Of a DNA stretch of 20,014 nucleotides, positions 7,845 to 17,551 are shown one piece after another (the stretch's first letter is position 1; each line of letters starts with the position of its first letter). Under the pieces are notes generated by a model, which was not told where the DNA came from, did no database searches, and saw only the letters and a program-made list of their open reading frames with translations. Source of the stretch: Hylemonella sp. UBA2468 (GTDB lineage: Bacteria > Pseudomonadota > Gammaproteobacteria > Burkholderiales > Burkholderiaceae_C); the NCBI GenBank assembly GCA_002342165.1, contig DDPM01000052.1, forward strand, positions 28,237 through 48,250, read 5' to 3'. A program made the position numbers and the translations under genes.

Positions 7845-8636
7845 GTTTCTCGAAAACACATCCATACGGTCGGTGATGAGGCTTTGGATTCCCCAATCCA
7901 TCAGTTGCTGAGCCACCTCGGGTTCATTAACGGTGTAGCTCACACAAGCCAAACCCGCCTGCAATGCTTCATGGGCACGTAACTTTGTCCACATGCTTGA
8001 GTGCCCCACGATCGCGCAACACCCCAAGTTCTGGGCATTGACAATCCAATTGGGGTCTGCTTGCGCCAACAATAATGCCCTAGGTAATTCGGGTGCAGCG
8101 TCTTGAGCCGCAGATAAAGCCTTTAAGTCAAAAGAACTTAAAAGGGGGTGGGTTCTGAGGGGATGGTCTTCAGGAGGCTGGTCCTGACGATGCCGGTCGG
8201 TCTGAGCCCTCCAATGGGCTTGCACGGCATTGGCCACGGCCCTTCCAGTGCTGGCAGATTCTCCTAGGTTGGGTTTGATTTCAAAATTCACCAACGCTTC
8301 GGGCTGCGACTGGGTGCAAAACTCCATCACTTGTGCCAAGCTGGGTATCGGAGTGTCTGAAAAGGCGGATGAATGCCAACTCCCCGCATCGAGCCTCTGA
8401 AGTTCAGGCCAAGTCAAGGCATTTGAAGCATGCGGCTGTCCTGTGGTGCGAAGCAGCAGATCGTCGTGCATCAAATAAGGCACACCCTCTTTGGACAGCC
8501 TTACATCACACTCAAACATCCTGAAGCCCATCGTCACGCCCATTTGAATGGCCTTCAGCGTGTTTTCTGGCGCGCTAAGGCCTGCACCGCGGTGTGCGAT
8601 CCATTGGGGGTAAGGCCAAGGCCGATCTAGGGTCAT
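7809..8636 (-). CDS. ugpQ: Glycerophosphodiester phosphodiesterase (UgpQ type)
   Basis: A 275-residue cytoplasmic GDPD-family enzyme that hydrolyses glycerophosphodiesters to glycerol-3-phosphate and an alcohol. Catalytic and metal residues are visible in order: HRG at 15-17, PENT at 23-26, the [11 protein letters not shown] segment with E42 and D44, HDD at 57-59, and NFEIKP further on. No signal peptide is present ([19 protein letters not shown]), unlike periplasmic GlpQ, which supports the UgpQ type. It is slightly longer than typical UgpQ (about 247), with a variable polar insert near residues 135-160. It is transcribed away from the large oxidoreductase gene. Its stop lies inside the small membrane gene on the opposite strand. 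No ugp transporter gene is nearby. Confidence 0.92.
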   Translation of the reverse strand: MTLDRPWPYPQWIAHRGAGLSAPENTLKAIQMGVTMGFRMFECDVRLSKEGVPYLMHDDLLLRTTGQPHASNALTWPELQRLDAGSWHSSAFSDTPIPSLAQVMEFCTQSQPEALVNFEIKPNLGESASTGRAVANAVQAHWRAQTDRHRQDQPPEDHPLRTHPLLSSFDLKALSAAQDAAPELPRALLLAQADPNWIVNAQNLGCCAIVGHSSMWTKLRAHEALQAGLACVSYTVNEPEVAQQLMDWGIQSLITDRMDVFSRNSAHQPLNASGG

Positions 8637-8688
8637 CCCACATTATGTGAGGCCCAATTGGAGGGGCTGGGGTAACATCCATTGTTCA

Positions 8689-11600
8689 ATGAACGCTCCC
8701 CTACGTCCCCATTTGTTGGCCCGTCCGCCGCAAGCTCCGGATTCCGACCACGAACGCATTCGTGAGATTCCCTACAACTACACCTCCTTTTCAGACCGCG
8801 AAATTGTGATGCGCCTGCTTGGCAGTCGTGCCTGGGAGGTGCTGAACCAGCTGCGGCAAGAGCGCCGAACCGGGCGTTCTGCACGCATGCTTTACGAGGT
8901 ACTGGGTGACATTTGGGTGGTGCAGCGCAATCCTTATTTGCAAGATGACTTGCTTGACAACCCCAAGCGTCGCCAAATGCTCGTGGACGCCTTGCATCAC
9001 CGCTTGGGTGAAGTTGAAAAGCGTAGAACCCGCAGTGAACCTTCTGCGGATCAGGCCAGCGATCCTCTTGAATCCTCAGATCGCCAAACAAGACGCGACG
9101 CCTTGGTGGGCGAGCTGCTGCAAGCCGCAAGCTTGGCGGTTAAACAATTTGATGCGTCTTTGCGCCAAACTGCTGATTTACGTCGCAAAGCCATGCGTGT
9201 GTTGGGTAGGTTGACCGCTAAACACAATGTCAAGTTTGATGCCCTCAGCCGGGTATCACACGTCACCGACGCCACAGACTGGCGCGTGGAGTACCCCTTT
9301 GTGGTGCTCACCCCCGATACCGAAACCGAAATGGCGTGTTTGGTTCAGGGGTGTACCGAGCTGGATCTGACCATCATTCCACGTGGCGGCGGTACTGGAT
9401 ACACCGGCGGAGCAGTGCCCTTGTCATGGAAAAGCGTGGTCATCAACACCGAAAAGCTCGAAGCTATGTCTGGGGTTGAAATGACCCAGCTGCCCGGCCT
9501 GGATCATCCTGTGCCAACACTTTGGACAGAAGCTGGTGTGGTCACCCAGCGCGTGGCCGATGCGGCCGAGCAGGCCGGATTTGTATTTGCGGTGGACCCT
9601 ACATCGGCGGAAGCGTCATGCATTGGCGGCAACATTGCCATGAATGCAGGTGGCAAAAAGGCCGTACTGTGGGGTACGGCGTTAGACAATTTGGTGAGCT
9701 GGCGCATGGTCACTCCCGATGCCCTATGGTTAGAAGTGACCCGAATTGGTCACAACTTGGGCAAGATTCACGATGTAGAGATGGCCAGCTTTGAGCTCAA
9801 GTATTTCAAAGCTGATGGCAAAACCCATTTGCGTACTGAGCGCTTGGATATTTCGGGTGCTCGTTTTCGCAAAACCGGTCTGGGTAAAGACGTCACCGAC
9901 AAATTTTTGAGTGGTTTACCCGGCATTCAAAAAGAAGGCTGTGACGGCCTGATCACCAGCGCACGCTGGGTGTTGCACCGCATGCCCACCCACACCCGCA
10001 CAGTGTGCCTGGAGTTTTTTGGGCATCCACGAGACGCTGTGCCCAGCATTGTGGAAATCAAAGACTACATGTTTGCGCTGGCTAAATCAGCGGGTGATCA
10101 ACCCAGGGTGTTGCTTGCTGGTTTGGAGCACCTCGACGACCGCTACTTGCGCGCCGTGGGGTACGCCACCAAGAGCAAACGCGGTGGTTTGCCCAAAATG
10201 GTGCTCATTGGCGACATTGCGGGAGACGACCCCGACGCCGTGGCCAAAGCCACCTCTGAGGTGGTGCGCATTGCCAACTCGCGCAATGGCGAGGGCTTCA
10301 TTGCCGTCAACCCCGATGCACGCAAAAAATTCTGGCTTGACCGCAAGCGCACAGCAGCCATTGCCAAACACACCAATGCATTCAAAATCAATGAAGACGT
10401 GGTGATTCCCCTGCACCGCATGGCCGAATACACCGATGGCATTGACCGCATCAACATCGAGCTGAGCCTGCACAACAAACTGCGTTTGTGCGCTGAGTTG
10501 GAGGCGTTTTTCAAGCGTGTTGATTTGGTCAAGCTCTTGGATTTGTCGCGTCAAGATGACGGTAGCCATGTCTCCTCTGGGGACTTGCTGGACGAGCGCT
10601 TGGTTTCTGCCCAGAGCTTGGTGAAGCAGGTGCGGGCCCAATGGCAAGACTGGTTCAACCGCATTGATGAGCTTTTCAGCCCCTTGCAAGACCACTCTTT
10701 GCGGGCCAGCTGGAAGTTGCAATTGCTCAAGCCCTTGGGTGATGTGTTCACGGGCAGCGCCTTTGAGCCTTTGATGTTGGAGGTCAAGGCCATACACCAG
10801 CGTGTGCTCAAGGGCAAGGTTTGGATCGCTTTGCATATGCACGCTGGTGATGGCAATGTGCACACCAACATTCCAGTCAACAGCGACGACTACGACATGC
10901 TGCAAATGGCCCATGGCGCGGTCAAGCGCATCATGGCCTTGGCCCGGTCTTTGGATGGCGTCATTTCGGGCGAACACGGCATTGGCATTACCAAGCTGGA
11001 GTTTTTGAGCGACGCAGAGTTGCAGCCCTTTGCCGAATACAAAATGCGCGTGGACCCCAAGGGACACTTCAACCGCGGCAAGTTGATGCGCGCGAGCCAG
11101 AAAGATGACCATGTTGCAGGCAATGAAGCCAGCCGTTCGGCCGACCTCACCCAAGCCTACACCCCCAGTTTTGGCCTCATGGGGCATGAATCCCTCATCA
11201 TGCAGCAGTCGGATATAGGCAACATTGCCGATAGCATTAAAGATTGCCTGCGATGCGGCAAATGCAAACCCGTGTGCTCCACCCATGTACCACGCGCCAA
11301 TTTGTTTTACAGCCCTCGCGACAAAATTTTGGCGACCTCCTTGCTGATTGAGGCCTTTTTGTATGAAGAGCAAACTCGCCGTGGGGTGAGCATCAAACAT
11401 TGGCAAGAGTTTGAAGACGTGGCCGACCACTGCACGGTGTGCCACAAATGCGAGGCGCCTTGCCCGGTCAAAATTGACTTCGGCGATGTCACCATGGCCA
11501 TGCGCAACTTGCTTCGCAAAATGGGGCAAAAGTCGTTCAGGCCGGGCCAAGCGGTTGCAATGGCTTTTTTAAATGCTACCAATCCAAAAGCCATCAACCT

Positions 11601-12663
11601 CATGCGCTCTGCCATGGTGGATGTGGGCTTTAAAGCCCAACGCTTGGCGAACGACCTTTTCGCACGTCTGGCGCGCCGCCAAACCCAGCAACCCCCCGCT
11701 ACTTTAGGACCGGCTCCAATCAAAGAGCAGGTGATTCACTTCATTAACAAAAAAATGCCTGCGGGCTTGCCCAATAAAACGGCGCGTGCCTTGTTGGATA
11801 TTGAAGACGCCAAATACGTGCCCATCATCCGCAACCCCGCCACAACGGCTTCGGACTCTGAGGCCGTGTTTTACTTTCCGGGCTGCGGGTCAGAGCGTCT
11901 CTTTAGCCAAGTGGGCTTGGCCACCCAAGCCATGTTGTGGCACAGCGGTGTCCAAACCGTGTTGCCGCCTGGCTATTTGTGTTGCGGCTATCCGCAGCGC
12001 GGGTCGGGCCAGCAAGACAAGGCCGACCAAATCATCACCGACAACCGAGTGTTGTTCCACCGTGTAGCCAACACCCTGAACTATCTGGACATCAAAACTG
12101 TGGTGGTGAGTTGTGGCACCTGTTACGACCAGTTGCAAGGTTACAAGTTTGAAGACATTTTTCCAGGCAGCCGTATTGTGGACATACATGAGTTTTTGCT
12201 TGAAAAAGGCGTTGTTTTGGATGCCACCACTGGCCAAGGCGCGTATTTGTTTCACGACCCCTGCCACAGCCCCATGAAGCTGCAGGAGCCCTTAAAAACC
12301 GTGAAGTCTTTGCTTGGGGACAATGTGCTCAAAAGCGAGCGCTGCTGTGGAGAGTCCGGTACCTTGGGTGTCACGCGTCCCGACATTTCCACCCAAGTGC
12401 GTTTTCGCAAAGAAGCCGAATTGCTTAAGGGGGCCGAGGCGCTTCGCGCCAAGTCCTCAGAACCTCTGGACAACATCAAAATTCTCACCAGCTGTCCGAG
12501 CTGTTTGCAGGGTCTCTCGCGTTATGGAAATGACCTGAACAATGGCCTGCTGGAGGCCGACTACATCGTGGTGGAAATGGCCCGCCGCATTTGGGGCGAG
12601 AACTGGATGCCCGAATACATTGCTCAAGCCAACTCCGGTGGTATTGAGCGGGTCTTGGTTTGA
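8689..12663 (+). CDS. Large FAD/FMN-containing iron-sulfur oxidoreductase (DUF3683 family)
   Basis: A 1324-residue multidomain protein. The N-terminal DUF3683-type region (about 20-140) begins with [21 protein letters not shown] GlcD-like FAD-binding domain follows (about 203-350, [17 protein letters not shown]). Next is an FAD-oxidase C-terminal region ending near [12 protein letters not shown] (about 760). Two 4Fe-4S motifs are C853/C856/C859/C863 and C915/C918/C921/C925. A GlpC/GlcF-like cysteine-rich region holds FPGCGSE (C1066), [10 protein letters not shown] (C1098-C1099) and CCGESGTLG (C1219-C1220). This is a fused glycolate/D-lactate dehydrogenase-like enzyme that probably passes electrons to quinone at the membrane. 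The true substrate is unknown. The ATG at 8689 is preferred; an in-frame GTG at 8647 would add 14 residues. The HIT gene overlaps its stop. Confidence 0.92.
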   Translation: MNAPLRPHLLARPPQAPDSDHERIREIPYNYTSFSDREIVMRLLGSRAWEVLNQLRQERRTGRSARMLYEVLGDIWVVQRNPYLQDDLLDNPKRRQMLVDALHHRLGEVEKRRTRSEPSADQASDPLESSDRQTRRDALVGELLQAASLAVKQFDASLRQTADLRRKAMRVLGRLTAKHNVKFDALSRVSHVTDATDWRVEYPFVVLTPDTETEMACLVQGCTELDLTIIPRGGGTGYTGGAVPLSWKSVVINTEKLEAMSGVEMTQLPGLDHPVPTLWTEAGVVTQRVADAAEQAGFVFAVDPTSAEASCIGGNIAMNAGGKKAVLWGTALDNLVSWRMVTPDALWLEVTRIGHNLGKIHDVEMASFELKYFKADGKTHLRTERLDISGARFRKTGLGKDVTDKFLSGLPGIQKEGCDGLITSARWVLHRMPTHTRTVCLEFFGHPRDAVPSIVEIKDYMFALAKSAGDQPRVLLAGLEHLDDRYLRAVGYATKSKRGGLPKMVLIGDIAGDDPDAVAKATSEVVRIANSRNGEGFIAVNPDARKKFWLDRKRTAAIAKHTNAFKINEDVVIPLHRMAEYTDGIDRINIELSLHNKLRLCAELEAFFKRVDLVKLLDLSRQDDGSHVSSGDLLDERLVSAQSLVKQVRAQWQDWFNRIDELFSPLQDHSLRASWKLQLLKPLGDVFTGSAFEPLMLEVKAIHQRVLKGKVWIALHMHAGDGNVHTNIPVNSDDYDMLQMAHGAVKRIMALARSLDGVISGEHGIGITKLEFLSDAELQPFAEYKMRVDPKGHFNRGKLMRASQKDDHVAGNEASRSADLTQAYTPSFGLMGHESLIMQQSDIGNIADSIKDCLRCGKCKPVCSTHVPRANLFYSPRDKILATSLLIEAFLYEEQTRRGVSIKHWQEFEDVADHCTVCHKCEAPCPVKIDFGDVTMAMRNLLRKMGQKSFRPGQAVAMAFLNATNPKAINLMRSAMVDVGFKAQRLANDLFARLARRQTQQPPATLGPAPIKEQVIHFINKKMPAGLPNKTARALLDIEDAKYVPIIRNPATTASDSEAVFYFPGCGSERLFSQVGLATQAMLWHSGVQTVLPPGYLCCGYPQRGSGQQDKADQIITDNRVLFHRVANTLNYLDIKTVVVSCGTCYDQLQGYKFEDIFPGSRIVDIHEFLLEKGVVLDATTGQGAYLFHDPCHSPMKLQEPLKTVKSLLGDNVLKSERCCGESGTLGVTRPDISTQVRFRKEAELLKGAEALRAKSSEPLDNIKILTSCPSCLQGLSRYGNDLNNGLLEADYIVVEMARRIWGENWMPEYIAQANSGGIERVLV

Positions 12664-13088
12664 CACTGGCCGTCAACTCTTGCCCACTGTGCCAGACCGT
12701 GGCCGGCTTGCTGGTGGTTCGAGCCGAGCGTTTTCGGGTAGTGCGTTTGCTGGATGCCCAATTTCCAGCCTACTACCGCCTGATCTGGAACGAGCATGTG
12801 CCTGAGTGGACAGAATTAACGCCCCTGCACCGAGGCGAATGCATGCATGCAGTTGCCGCAATAGAAATTGTTTTACGCTCAGAACTACAGCCCACCAAGG
12901 TCAACTTGGCCTCCTTTGGCAACTTAGTGCCGCACCTGCACTGGCACGTCATGGCCAGATTTGACTGGGATACACACTTTCCAGAGCCGTATTGGGGGCA
13001 ACCGCAACGACCGGCCAACCAGGCCAAGCTTCAAGACTTGACCGACCGAATGCCTGAAATTGATGCAGCTATGGCTTTGGCAATTTAA
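12660..13088 (+). CDS. HIT-family protein
   Basis: A 142-residue histidine-triad protein with the HIT motif HLHWHVMAR (H92, H94, H96). A CPLC pair (C8, C11) near the N-terminus may bind zinc, as in many HIT proteins. The family hydrolyses or transfers nucleotidyl groups from dinucleotides or nucleoside phosphoramidates; the substrate cannot be read here. The only reasonable start is TTG at 12660, which overlaps the TGA of the large oxidoreductase gene (TTGA). No ATG or GTG lies between that point and the CPLC motif. Translation is probably coupled to the upstream gene. It precedes the DUF971-ubiE pair by 34 bases. Confidence 0.88.
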   Translation: MTLAVNSCPLCQTVAGLLVVRAERFRVVRLLDAQFPAYYRLIWNEHVPEWTELTPLHRGECMHAVAAIEIVLRSELQPTKVNLASFGNLVPHLHWHVMARFDWDTHFPEPYWGQPQRPANQAKLQDLTDRMPEIDAAMALAI

Positions 13089-13122
13089 TTTATCCTGACG
13101 GTTTCAAACAAGGACCACTTTC

Positions 13123-13536
13123 ATGGCTGGCTTAAAACAAGGCTCCCCGACTCCGACCGACATCACCCTGCATGGCGCCTCCAAAGTGCTGCAAATCAGT
13201 TTTTCGGATGGCGCAGAGTTCCGAATTCCGTTTGAGCTGATGCGTGTGTATTCACCTTCGGCTGAAGTGCAGGGCCATGGACCTGGGCAAGAGGTATTGC
13301 AAACTGGCAAGCGGGGAGTGAGTATTGTCCAGCTGGAGCCCGTTGGTCACTATGCGGTGCAACCTACGTTTTCGGATGGTCATGATAGCGGTATTTTTTC
13401 TTGGACGTACCTTTACCATTTGGGATCCGAGCAAGAAAAGCTTTGGGCAGATTACGAGGCCCGATTGAAAGCAGCGGGCATGGGGCGCGACGACCCCATG
13501 CCCCAGAATGCAAGCCACAGCTGCTCCACCCATTGA
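13123..13536 (+). CDS. DUF971 (gamma-butyrobetaine hydroxylase-like N-terminal domain) protein
   Basis: A 137-residue protein of the DUF971 family. Stretches such as [40 protein letters not shown] and [19 protein letters not shown] match the family layout. The domain is found alone in bacteria and at the N-terminus of gamma-butyrobetaine hydroxylases, where it binds zinc. The standalone proteins have been linked to iron-sulfur or cofactor handling, but no activity can be claimed here. The ATG at 13123 has AGGA at 13111-13114. The gene sits 4 bases before ubiE, a neighbourhood I recall as common in Burkholderiales. The C-terminal tail ([15 protein letters not shown]) looks unstructured. Confidence 0.9.
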   Translation: MAGLKQGSPTPTDITLHGASKVLQISFSDGAEFRIPFELMRVYSPSAEVQGHGPGQEVLQTGKRGVSIVQLEPVGHYAVQPTFSDGHDSGIFSWTYLYHLGSEQEKLWADYEARLKAAGMGRDDPMPQNASHSCSTH

Positions 13537-13540
13537 TGCC

Positions 13541-14272
13541 ATGACTCAAACCCATTTTGGTTTTCAGACCGTAGACGCTGCCGAAAAAGCACAGCGTGTG
13601 CGCGGTGTCTTTGATTCTGTAGCTGCCAACTACGACCTCATGAACGACCTCATGTCTTTGGGTTTGCACAGAGCATGGAAAGCCTACACTGTGGCCTTGG
13701 CTGGCCTTAAGTTTGGCGATAGGGTGTTGGATATTGCGGGGGGAACCGGCGATTTGGCCCAAGCATTTGCCAAACGCGTGGGGGCCTCCGGGCAGGTGGT
13801 GCATACCGACATCAATGCCGCCATGCTCAGCATTGGACGCAACCGCTTACTGGATAAGGGCGTGGCTTTGCCCACCGTGGTGTGTGATGCAGAACATTTG
13901 CCATTTCCTGACCAATATTTTGATCTGGTGAGCGTGGCCTTTGGCCTGCGCAACATGACCGATAAAGACCTGGCCCTTCAAGAAATGTGCCGTGTGCTCA
14001 AACCCAAGGGCAAGCTGTTGGTGCTGGAGTTTTCTAAAGTAGCACCACCTTTAGAAAAATTTTACGACTGGTACTCCTTTAAGGTGTTGCCAAGATTGGG
14101 GCAATGGATTGCCAAAGATGCTGCAAGCTACCAGTACTTGGCCGAGTCCATTCGCATGCACCCTAACCAAGATGAGCTCAAGCAGATGATGCAAGCCTCA
14201 GGCTTTGGACATGTGGATGTGCACAACTTGAGTGCGGGTGTGGTGGCCTTGCATTTCGGCATCAAGTGCTAA
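13541..14272 (+). CDS. ubiE: Ubiquinone/menaquinone biosynthesis C-methyltransferase
   Basis: A 243-residue SAM-dependent methyltransferase that methylates the benzoquinol ring carbon in ubiquinone synthesis (and demethylmenaquinol where menaquinone is made). Motif I is [15 protein letters not shown] at 62-76. The UbiE signatures are [17 protein letters not shown] near 31-47, and [20 protein letters not shown] and [16 protein letters not shown] later. The ATG at 13541 matches the usual short N-terminus ([11 protein letters not shown]). An ATG at 13508 would overlap DUF971 by 29 bases and add 11 residues. No ribosome site is evident, so coupling to DUF971 across the 4-base gap is likely. It heads the ubiE, (Tim44), ubiJ, ubiB set. 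Confidence 0.97.
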   Translation: MTQTHFGFQTVDAAEKAQRVRGVFDSVAANYDLMNDLMSLGLHRAWKAYTVALAGLKFGDRVLDIAGGTGDLAQAFAKRVGASGQVVHTDINAAMLSIGRNRLLDKGVALPTVVCDAEHLPFPDQYFDLVSVAFGLRNMTDKDLALQEMCRVLKPKGKLLVLEFSKVAPPLEKFYDWYSFKVLPRLGQWIAKDAASYQYLAESIRMHPNQDELKQMMQASGFGHVDVHNLSAGVVALHFGIKC

Positions 14273-14358
14273 GCCCCTACTGAACGTAGCCCAATACCAC
14301 CCACAGCGCACCATAAAGGCGTACTATTTTGGGGTTCGCTTGACCTATAGGAGATGTC

Positions 14359-15351
14359 ATGAAATCGTTTCTCAGAATTTTTACTTTGTCTTTGACCTTA
14401 GCCTTCATGTTGGGAGCGGGTCACGTTCAAGCCAAACGCATGGGTGGCGGCCAGTCGGCTGGCAAACAATCTCACAACGTGAATCAGCAGGCTGCGCCTG
14501 CGCAAAGCGCCCCAGCTTCAGCCAAACCTGCGACCGCAGCCGCTCCAGCTGCTGCTCCAGCGCCACGCCGCCCTTGGGGTGCCATGTTGGGCGGTTTGGC
14601 CGCTGGTTTGGGTTTGGCTTGGTTGGCCAGCTCTTTAGGTTTGGGTGCTGAATTTGGCGAGTTTTTAATGTTTGCGCTGTTGGCCTTGGTCATCATGGTG
14701 GCAATTGGGTGGTTCATGCGTCGCCGCGCGGCTCAGAACCAGCTCCAAAATCAGCCTACCTTTGCCTACCAAGGGGCCAACGTTGGCACGGCCGATACTT
14801 TGCAACCTGGCTACAGGCCCGAAAACGTAGGCAACGACGCCTCTGCCCGCCCTTGGGAACGGCACCAAGCCTCTTTTGAAACTTCTGGCTACAACGGCCG
14901 TCCTCAAAGCAGCCAAGGTATCGTTATCGGTTCCGGTTTGGCCACGCCATCTTCCACTTGGTCAATTCCCGAAGGTTTTGACACCGAAGGTTTTGTGGCC
15001 GCTGCAAAAGTCAATTTTGTGGACATGCAGGCTGCTTGGGATAAAGCCGATTTGGTTACCTTGCGCGCCATGATGACCGACGACATGTTGGAAGAAATGC
15101 GTCAGCAACTGGCCGACCGCGAATCCCATACGGGCGGCGTCTTAAACCATACCGATGTGGTCATGATCGATGCCAAATTGCTGGGTATTGAAGACTTGGG
15201 CAGCGATTACATGGCCAGCGTAGAGTTCTCCGGCATGATCCGCGAAGAACCCTCTGCCGGTCCTAGCCCTTTCCGCGAAGTCTGGAATTTGGTCAAACCT
15301 AAGTCCGGTCAAGGCGGTTGGTTGGTGGCCGGCGTTCAGGCGCTGCAATAA
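14359..15351 (+). CDS. Tim44-like domain protein with signal peptide and membrane anchor
   Basis: A 330-residue protein. An N-terminal signal sequence (SFLRIFTLSLTLAFMLGAG, possible cleavage after VQA near residue 25) is followed by a glycine-rich KRMGGGQSAG. An Ala/Pro-rich linker spans about residues 44-72. Two hydrophobic stretches follow: GAMLGGLAAGLGLAWLASSL and FLMFALLALVIMVAIGWFM, the second ending in RRR. The C-terminal half (about 205-330) is a Tim44-like domain of the mitochondrial Tim44/MRPL45 type (FVAAAKVNFVDMQAAWDKAD, LRAMMTDDMLEEM). Bacterial members are poorly characterised and probably anchor or scaffold at the inner membrane. A strong TAGGAG ribosome site is at 14348-14353. 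The 86-base gap before it shows no clear promoter or terminator. It is placed between ubiE and ubiJ. Confidence 0.9.
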   Translation: MKSFLRIFTLSLTLAFMLGAGHVQAKRMGGGQSAGKQSHNVNQQAAPAQSAPASAKPATAAAPAAAPAPRRPWGAMLGGLAAGLGLAWLASSLGLGAEFGEFLMFALLALVIMVAIGWFMRRRAAQNQLQNQPTFAYQGANVGTADTLQPGYRPENVGNDASARPWERHQASFETSGYNGRPQSSQGIVIGSGLATPSSTWSIPEGFDTEGFVAAAKVNFVDMQAAWDKADLVTLRAMMTDDMLEEMRQQLADRESHTGGVLNHTDVVMIDAKLLGIEDLGSDYMASVEFSGMIREEPSAGPSPFREVWNLVKPKSGQGGWLVAGVQALQ

Positions 15352-15367
15352 GCAAATTGCATGAATA

Positions 15368-15397
15368 ATCGGGGGCTATGAACATCAAGCCCCCGAT
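15368..15397 (+). other. Perfect 10-bp hairpin enclosing the ubiJ start codon
   Basis: ATCGGGGGCT at 15368-15377 is exactly complementary to AGCCCCCGAT at 15388-15397, leaving a 10-base loop, ATGAACATCA. The loop begins with the ATG at 15378, and the only G-rich ribosome-site candidate (GGGGG, 15371-15375) is in the stem. As RNA this would be a very stable stem that could hide the initiation region, or form the 3' end of the Tim44 message, which stops 16 bases earlier. No T-run directly follows the stem, so it is not a standard terminator by itself. Confidence 0.75.
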
Positions 15398-15947
15398 GTC
15401 GTTTGTAGACGACGTATTTTTTTCCATCACACGACAATTCCAGCCGCCCGCATGGGCCACGCTCGAGGTTCAACGGCGATTGTTGTTGCTTGTGAACCAC
15501 GTTCTGATGCAAGAGCCCGAAGCCATGAACCGCCTGGCGCGCCAAAAAGGCCGATGCCTGGTGATGCAGTGGAACCAATGGTCTCTTGCGGTCCGCATCA
15601 CGCCAGCCGGTTTGTTCGATGTGTTGCCTCCATCTGAATGGAACACCCCGGGCTCAGGGGATTTGATGTTGTGGATCACCGAAACTTCGCCGAGCAGCCT
15701 TGTTCAAACCCTCATGACTGGCCAAAAACCTCCGGTGCGTATTGAGGGCGATGTCCAGCTCGCCGCCGATATCAACTGGCTGTTTGACCATGTGCACTGG
15801 GATATTGAAGAAGATGTGGCCAAGCTCTTGGGTGACGCGACAGCTTATGCTTTGGGTCGGGCGGTGCGGCGAGCCCAAGCAGCCCTGCTGCAGCTGATGG
15901 ACCGGATCAAAGGCGCAGTTGCCACCCCAGGCTCAAACCATTCATGA
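15378..15947 (+). CDS. ubiJ: Ubiquinone biosynthesis accessory factor UbiJ (SCP2-domain)
   Basis: A 189-residue protein in the position of UbiJ, between ubiE and ubiB. The family has an N-terminal SCP2 lipid-binding domain and a C-terminal helical region. It acts as a non-enzymatic lipid-carrier part of the soluble Ubi complex. Here residues about 25-130 form the SCP2 part ([53 protein letters not shown]). A C-terminal helix ([20 protein letters not shown]) follows. Starts at 15378 or, in frame, 15396 are possible. The first has GGGGG only 2 bases away, too close for an ideal ribosome site; the second has none. Its end overlaps ubiB by 4 bases (ATGA). Identity is based on context plus the domain pattern. 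Confidence 0.85.
   Translation: MNIKPPMSFVDDVFFSITRQFQPPAWATLEVQRRLLLLVNHVLMQEPEAMNRLARQKGRCLVMQWNQWSLAVRITPAGLFDVLPPSEWNTPGSGDLMLWITETSPSSLVQTLMTGQKPPVRIEGDVQLAADINWLFDHVHWDIEEDVAKLLGDATAYALGRAVRRAQAALLQLMDRIKGAVATPGSNHS
15396..15423 (+). terminator. Terminator-like hairpin plus T7 run inside the 5' end of ubiJ
   Basis: A stem of about 7 bp can form between 15396-15402 (ATGTCGT) and 15109+300 to 15415, that is ACGACGT at 15409-15415, with one G-T wobble and a 6-base loop TTGTAG. It is followed by A and then seven T residues at 15417-15423. This has the shape of an intrinsic terminator but lies within ubiJ codons 7-16. It might end part of the Tim44 transcripts or act as an attenuator for ubiJ-ubiB. 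The stem is short and only moderately GC-rich. Confidence 0.4.
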
Positions 15948-17515
15948 GCAAACTGCTGCGCGGCGTTTTCATCCTTTGGGTGGTGTTTCGCTTTGGCCTT
16001 GATGAGCTGCTGCTCAGCAGCTTCAAGCATCCCAGCCTCAGGATTCTCACGCGCATATTGACTCTGGGGCGCAGCTTTCGCACACCCCGCGGCCAGCGTT
16101 TGCGCGAAGCTTTGGAAGCCCTGGGCCCTATTTTTGTGAAATTTGGGCAAGTGCTTTCCACCCGCCGCGACCTGTTACCCCCCGATATTGCTGAAGAGCT
16201 GGCGCGGCTCCAAGATCGCGTACCGCCCTTCTCCTCCGACGTGGCCGTTGCCACCATTGAGCGGGCGTTTGGCAAAAAAGTGGACGACATATTCAGTGCC
16301 TTTGAGCGCACTCCGGTGGCCAGCGCCTCTATCGCCCAAGTGCACTTTGCCCGCCTCAAAACCCGCGAGGGTGTAGAGCGTGATGTGGCCGTCAAGGTGC
16401 TTCGCCCCGGGATGTTGGGGGCCATTGAGAAAGACTTGCGCCTATTGCGCATGATGGCATCTTGGTTAGACGCTTTGTCTGCTGAAGGCAAGCGCTTAAA
16501 GCCTCGTGAAGTGGTGGCCGAGTTTGACAAATACCTTCATGATGAACTGGACTTGGTGCGCGAAGCTTCCAGTGCGGCCCAGTTGCGGCGTAACATGGCG
16601 GGCCTGAATTTGGTCATGATTCCTGAAATGTTTTGGGACTACTGCCACAGTGAAGTCATTGTGATGGAGCGCATGAACGGAGTGCCTATAAGCCAAACGG
16701 ACCGGCTAAAGGCTTCGGGCGTGGACATGAAAAAGCTGGCTCGCGATGGCATCACCCTCTTCTTTACCCAAGTGTTTCGCGACGGGTTTTTTCATGCCGA
16801 CATGCACCCCGGCAACATTCAGGTCAGCATAGAGCCCTCTTCTTTGGGGCGCTACATCTCCTTAGACTTTGGCATTGTGGGGACTCTCACCGAGTACGAC
16901 AAAGAGTATTTGGCCCAAAACTTCACGGCTTTTTTCAGGCGCGATTACAAGCGCGTTGCCGAGCTGCACATTGAGTCCGGTTGGGTGCCCGCCAGCACCC
17001 GTGTCGACGAGCTAGAAGCTGCAGTTCGCGCTGTGTGCGAACCCTATTTTGATCGTCCCTTAAAGGAGATTTCGCTGGGTATGGTGCTGATGCGTTTGTT
17101 TCAAACCTCGCGCCGCTTCCAAGTGGAAATTCAGCCGCAATTGGTGCTCCTGCAAAAAACACTCCTCAATATTGAAGGCCTAGGCCGAGAGCTTGATCCC
17201 GATTTGGATTTGTGGAGCACTGCCAAACCTTTTCTAGAAAAGTGGATGTCCAGCCAAATCGGACCCCGCAAGCTTTGGGATGAGTTGCTCAACCAAGCGC
17301 CCCGCTACGCCAAGATGCTGCCCGAGCTGCCCCGCTTGCTTCACCATTACCTGCAACAGGGCAGTAACCCGCATAGGCAGCAGTTGCAAGAGCTCTTGGC
17401 CGAGCAGCGCAAAACCAACCGTTACTTGCAGGGCTTGATGTATGTCGGTGCGGGTTTTGCTTTAGGTGTGTTGGCCGTCCAGTTGTTTTTTAATGTGTCG
17501 TTCAGCTCTTTGTAG
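15944..17515 (+). CDS. ubiB: Ubiquinone biosynthesis regulatory kinase-like protein UbiB
   Basis: A 523-residue atypical protein kinase-like (ABC1/ADCK/UbiB) ATPase that supports ubiquinone synthesis, probably by helping lipid precursors leave the membrane. The family-specific KxGQ motif is KFGQ at 66-69. The Ala-loop equivalent is ASIAQVH at 128-134. The ATP-binding lysine is K151 in VAVKVLRPG, the catalytic loop is HADMHPGN at 284-291, and the metal-binding DFG is at 308-310. A hydrophobic C-terminal helix ([19 protein letters not shown]) should anchor it in the inner membrane. Length is close to E. coli UbiB (546). It overlaps ubiJ by ATGA, with no own ribosome site, so translation is coupled. 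Confidence 0.97.
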   Translation: MSKLLRGVFILWVVFRFGLDELLLSSFKHPSLRILTRILTLGRSFRTPRGQRLREALEALGPIFVKFGQVLSTRRDLLPPDIAEELARLQDRVPPFSSDVAVATIERAFGKKVDDIFSAFERTPVASASIAQVHFARLKTREGVERDVAVKVLRPGMLGAIEKDLRLLRMMASWLDALSAEGKRLKPREVVAEFDKYLHDELDLVREASSAAQLRRNMAGLNLVMIPEMFWDYCHSEVIVMERMNGVPISQTDRLKASGVDMKKLARDGITLFFTQVFRDGFFHADMHPGNIQVSIEPSSLGRYISLDFGIVGTLTEYDKEYLAQNFTAFFRRDYKRVAELHIESGWVPASTRVDELEAAVRAVCEPYFDRPLKEISLGMVLMRLFQTSRRFQVEIQPQLVLLQKTLLNIEGLGRELDPDLDLWSTAKPFLEKWMSSQIGPRKLWDELLNQAPRYAKMLPELPRLLHHYLQQGSNPHRQQLQELLAEQRKTNRYLQGLMYVGAGFALGVLAVQLFFNVSFSSL

Positions 17516-17551
17516 CGAACGGGTCAGCTCCAACTTCAAACGGAGGATCAA

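Noticed and set aside
8639..8649. CACAT-T-ATGTG palindrome between the ugpQ and oxidoreductase starts
   Set aside because: Only five base pairs per arm; such a short palindrome is expected by chance and no regulator gene is nearby.
10087..11550. 487-codon open frame on the minus strand within the large oxidoreductase gene
   Set aside because: It is fully antisense to a gene with clear flavin and iron-sulfur motifs, has an atypical His/Gln/Ala/Val-rich composition and no recognisable domain. It is a codon-bias shadow.
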